In this document: positions 63,963 through 64,000 of the stretch, piece after piece
How positions within the stretch are numbered: the first letter of the stretch is position 1
Layout: each line of letters begins with the position of its first letter
DNA from: Beta vulgaris subsp. vulgaris
Lineage: Eukaryota; Streptophyta; Magnoliopsida; Caryophyllales; Amaranthaceae
DNA: 64,000 nt
NCBI RefSeq assembly: GCF_026745355.1
Contig: NC_079208.1
Coordinates: 59,878,892 to 59,942,891, forward strand
Reading direction: 5' to 3'
The notes under the pieces: model-generated
What the model was told of the DNA's origin: nothing
Seen by the model: the letters and a program-made list of their open reading frames with translations, nothing else
Database searches by the model: none
Made by a program: the position numbers and the translations under genes

Positions 63963-64000
63963 CAGGAGCCTTCTTGAAACTTATTCTTAGCCTTTTTGGT

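Overview
This window is plant nuclear DNA: strongly AT-rich, with GT-AG introns, plant-only gene families (class III peroxidase, LOB-domain, CIPK) and a dense load of plant transposons. The proteins look dicot. I would guess the Caryophyllales, but weakly; nothing in the sequence fixes the species.

Layout. (1) 1-9.3 kb is a nested transposon block: a span with hAT-type ends (129-9281), a 2.6 kb non-coding LTR element (973-3567) and a decayed minus-strand Ty3/gypsy copy (about 6350-8640). Between them lies an apparently intact seven-exon gene for a chloroplast DUF3531 protein (4522-6334). (2) 11.4-18.5 kb is a tandem duplication, each unit carrying a four-exon class III peroxidase gene with its promoter (12038-13573 and 16161-17707). 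(3) A BLOC-1 subunit 1 (BLOS1) gene (18643-19263, minus) follows directly, with a hAT and a Mutator-like element stacked just upstream of its ATG. (4) 21-28 kb is repeat-rich and apparently gene-free. (5) A third peroxidase gene (28747-31550) has introns remodelled by tandem and inverted repeats. (6) 31.5-39.6 kb is tandem repeats, SINEs, a hAT and a Helitron. (7) An LBD15-like LOB-domain gene (39643-41477, minus). (8) 41.5-51.8 kb is gene-poor with many Stowaway-like MITEs and SINEs. (9) An intronless DUF688-like gene (51812-52501, minus). (10) 53-61 kb holds two adjacent hAT elements and several Tourist/Stowaway MITEs. (11) An intronless-clade CIPK kinase (CIPK2/10-like, 62529-63962) has a long leader with an intron and several upstream ORFs.

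The genes do not form a pathway; this is an ordinary chromosomal neighbourhood. The three peroxidases form a local same-strand family probably acting in the cell wall. The most informative content is structural: many insertions have readable target-site duplications, one has an internal empty-site control, two sister peroxidases appear to need a GC-AG intron, and one peroxidase intron contains a long foldback.

Exon borders were set by hand from splice consensus, reading frame and family conservation. No alignment or expression data were available.
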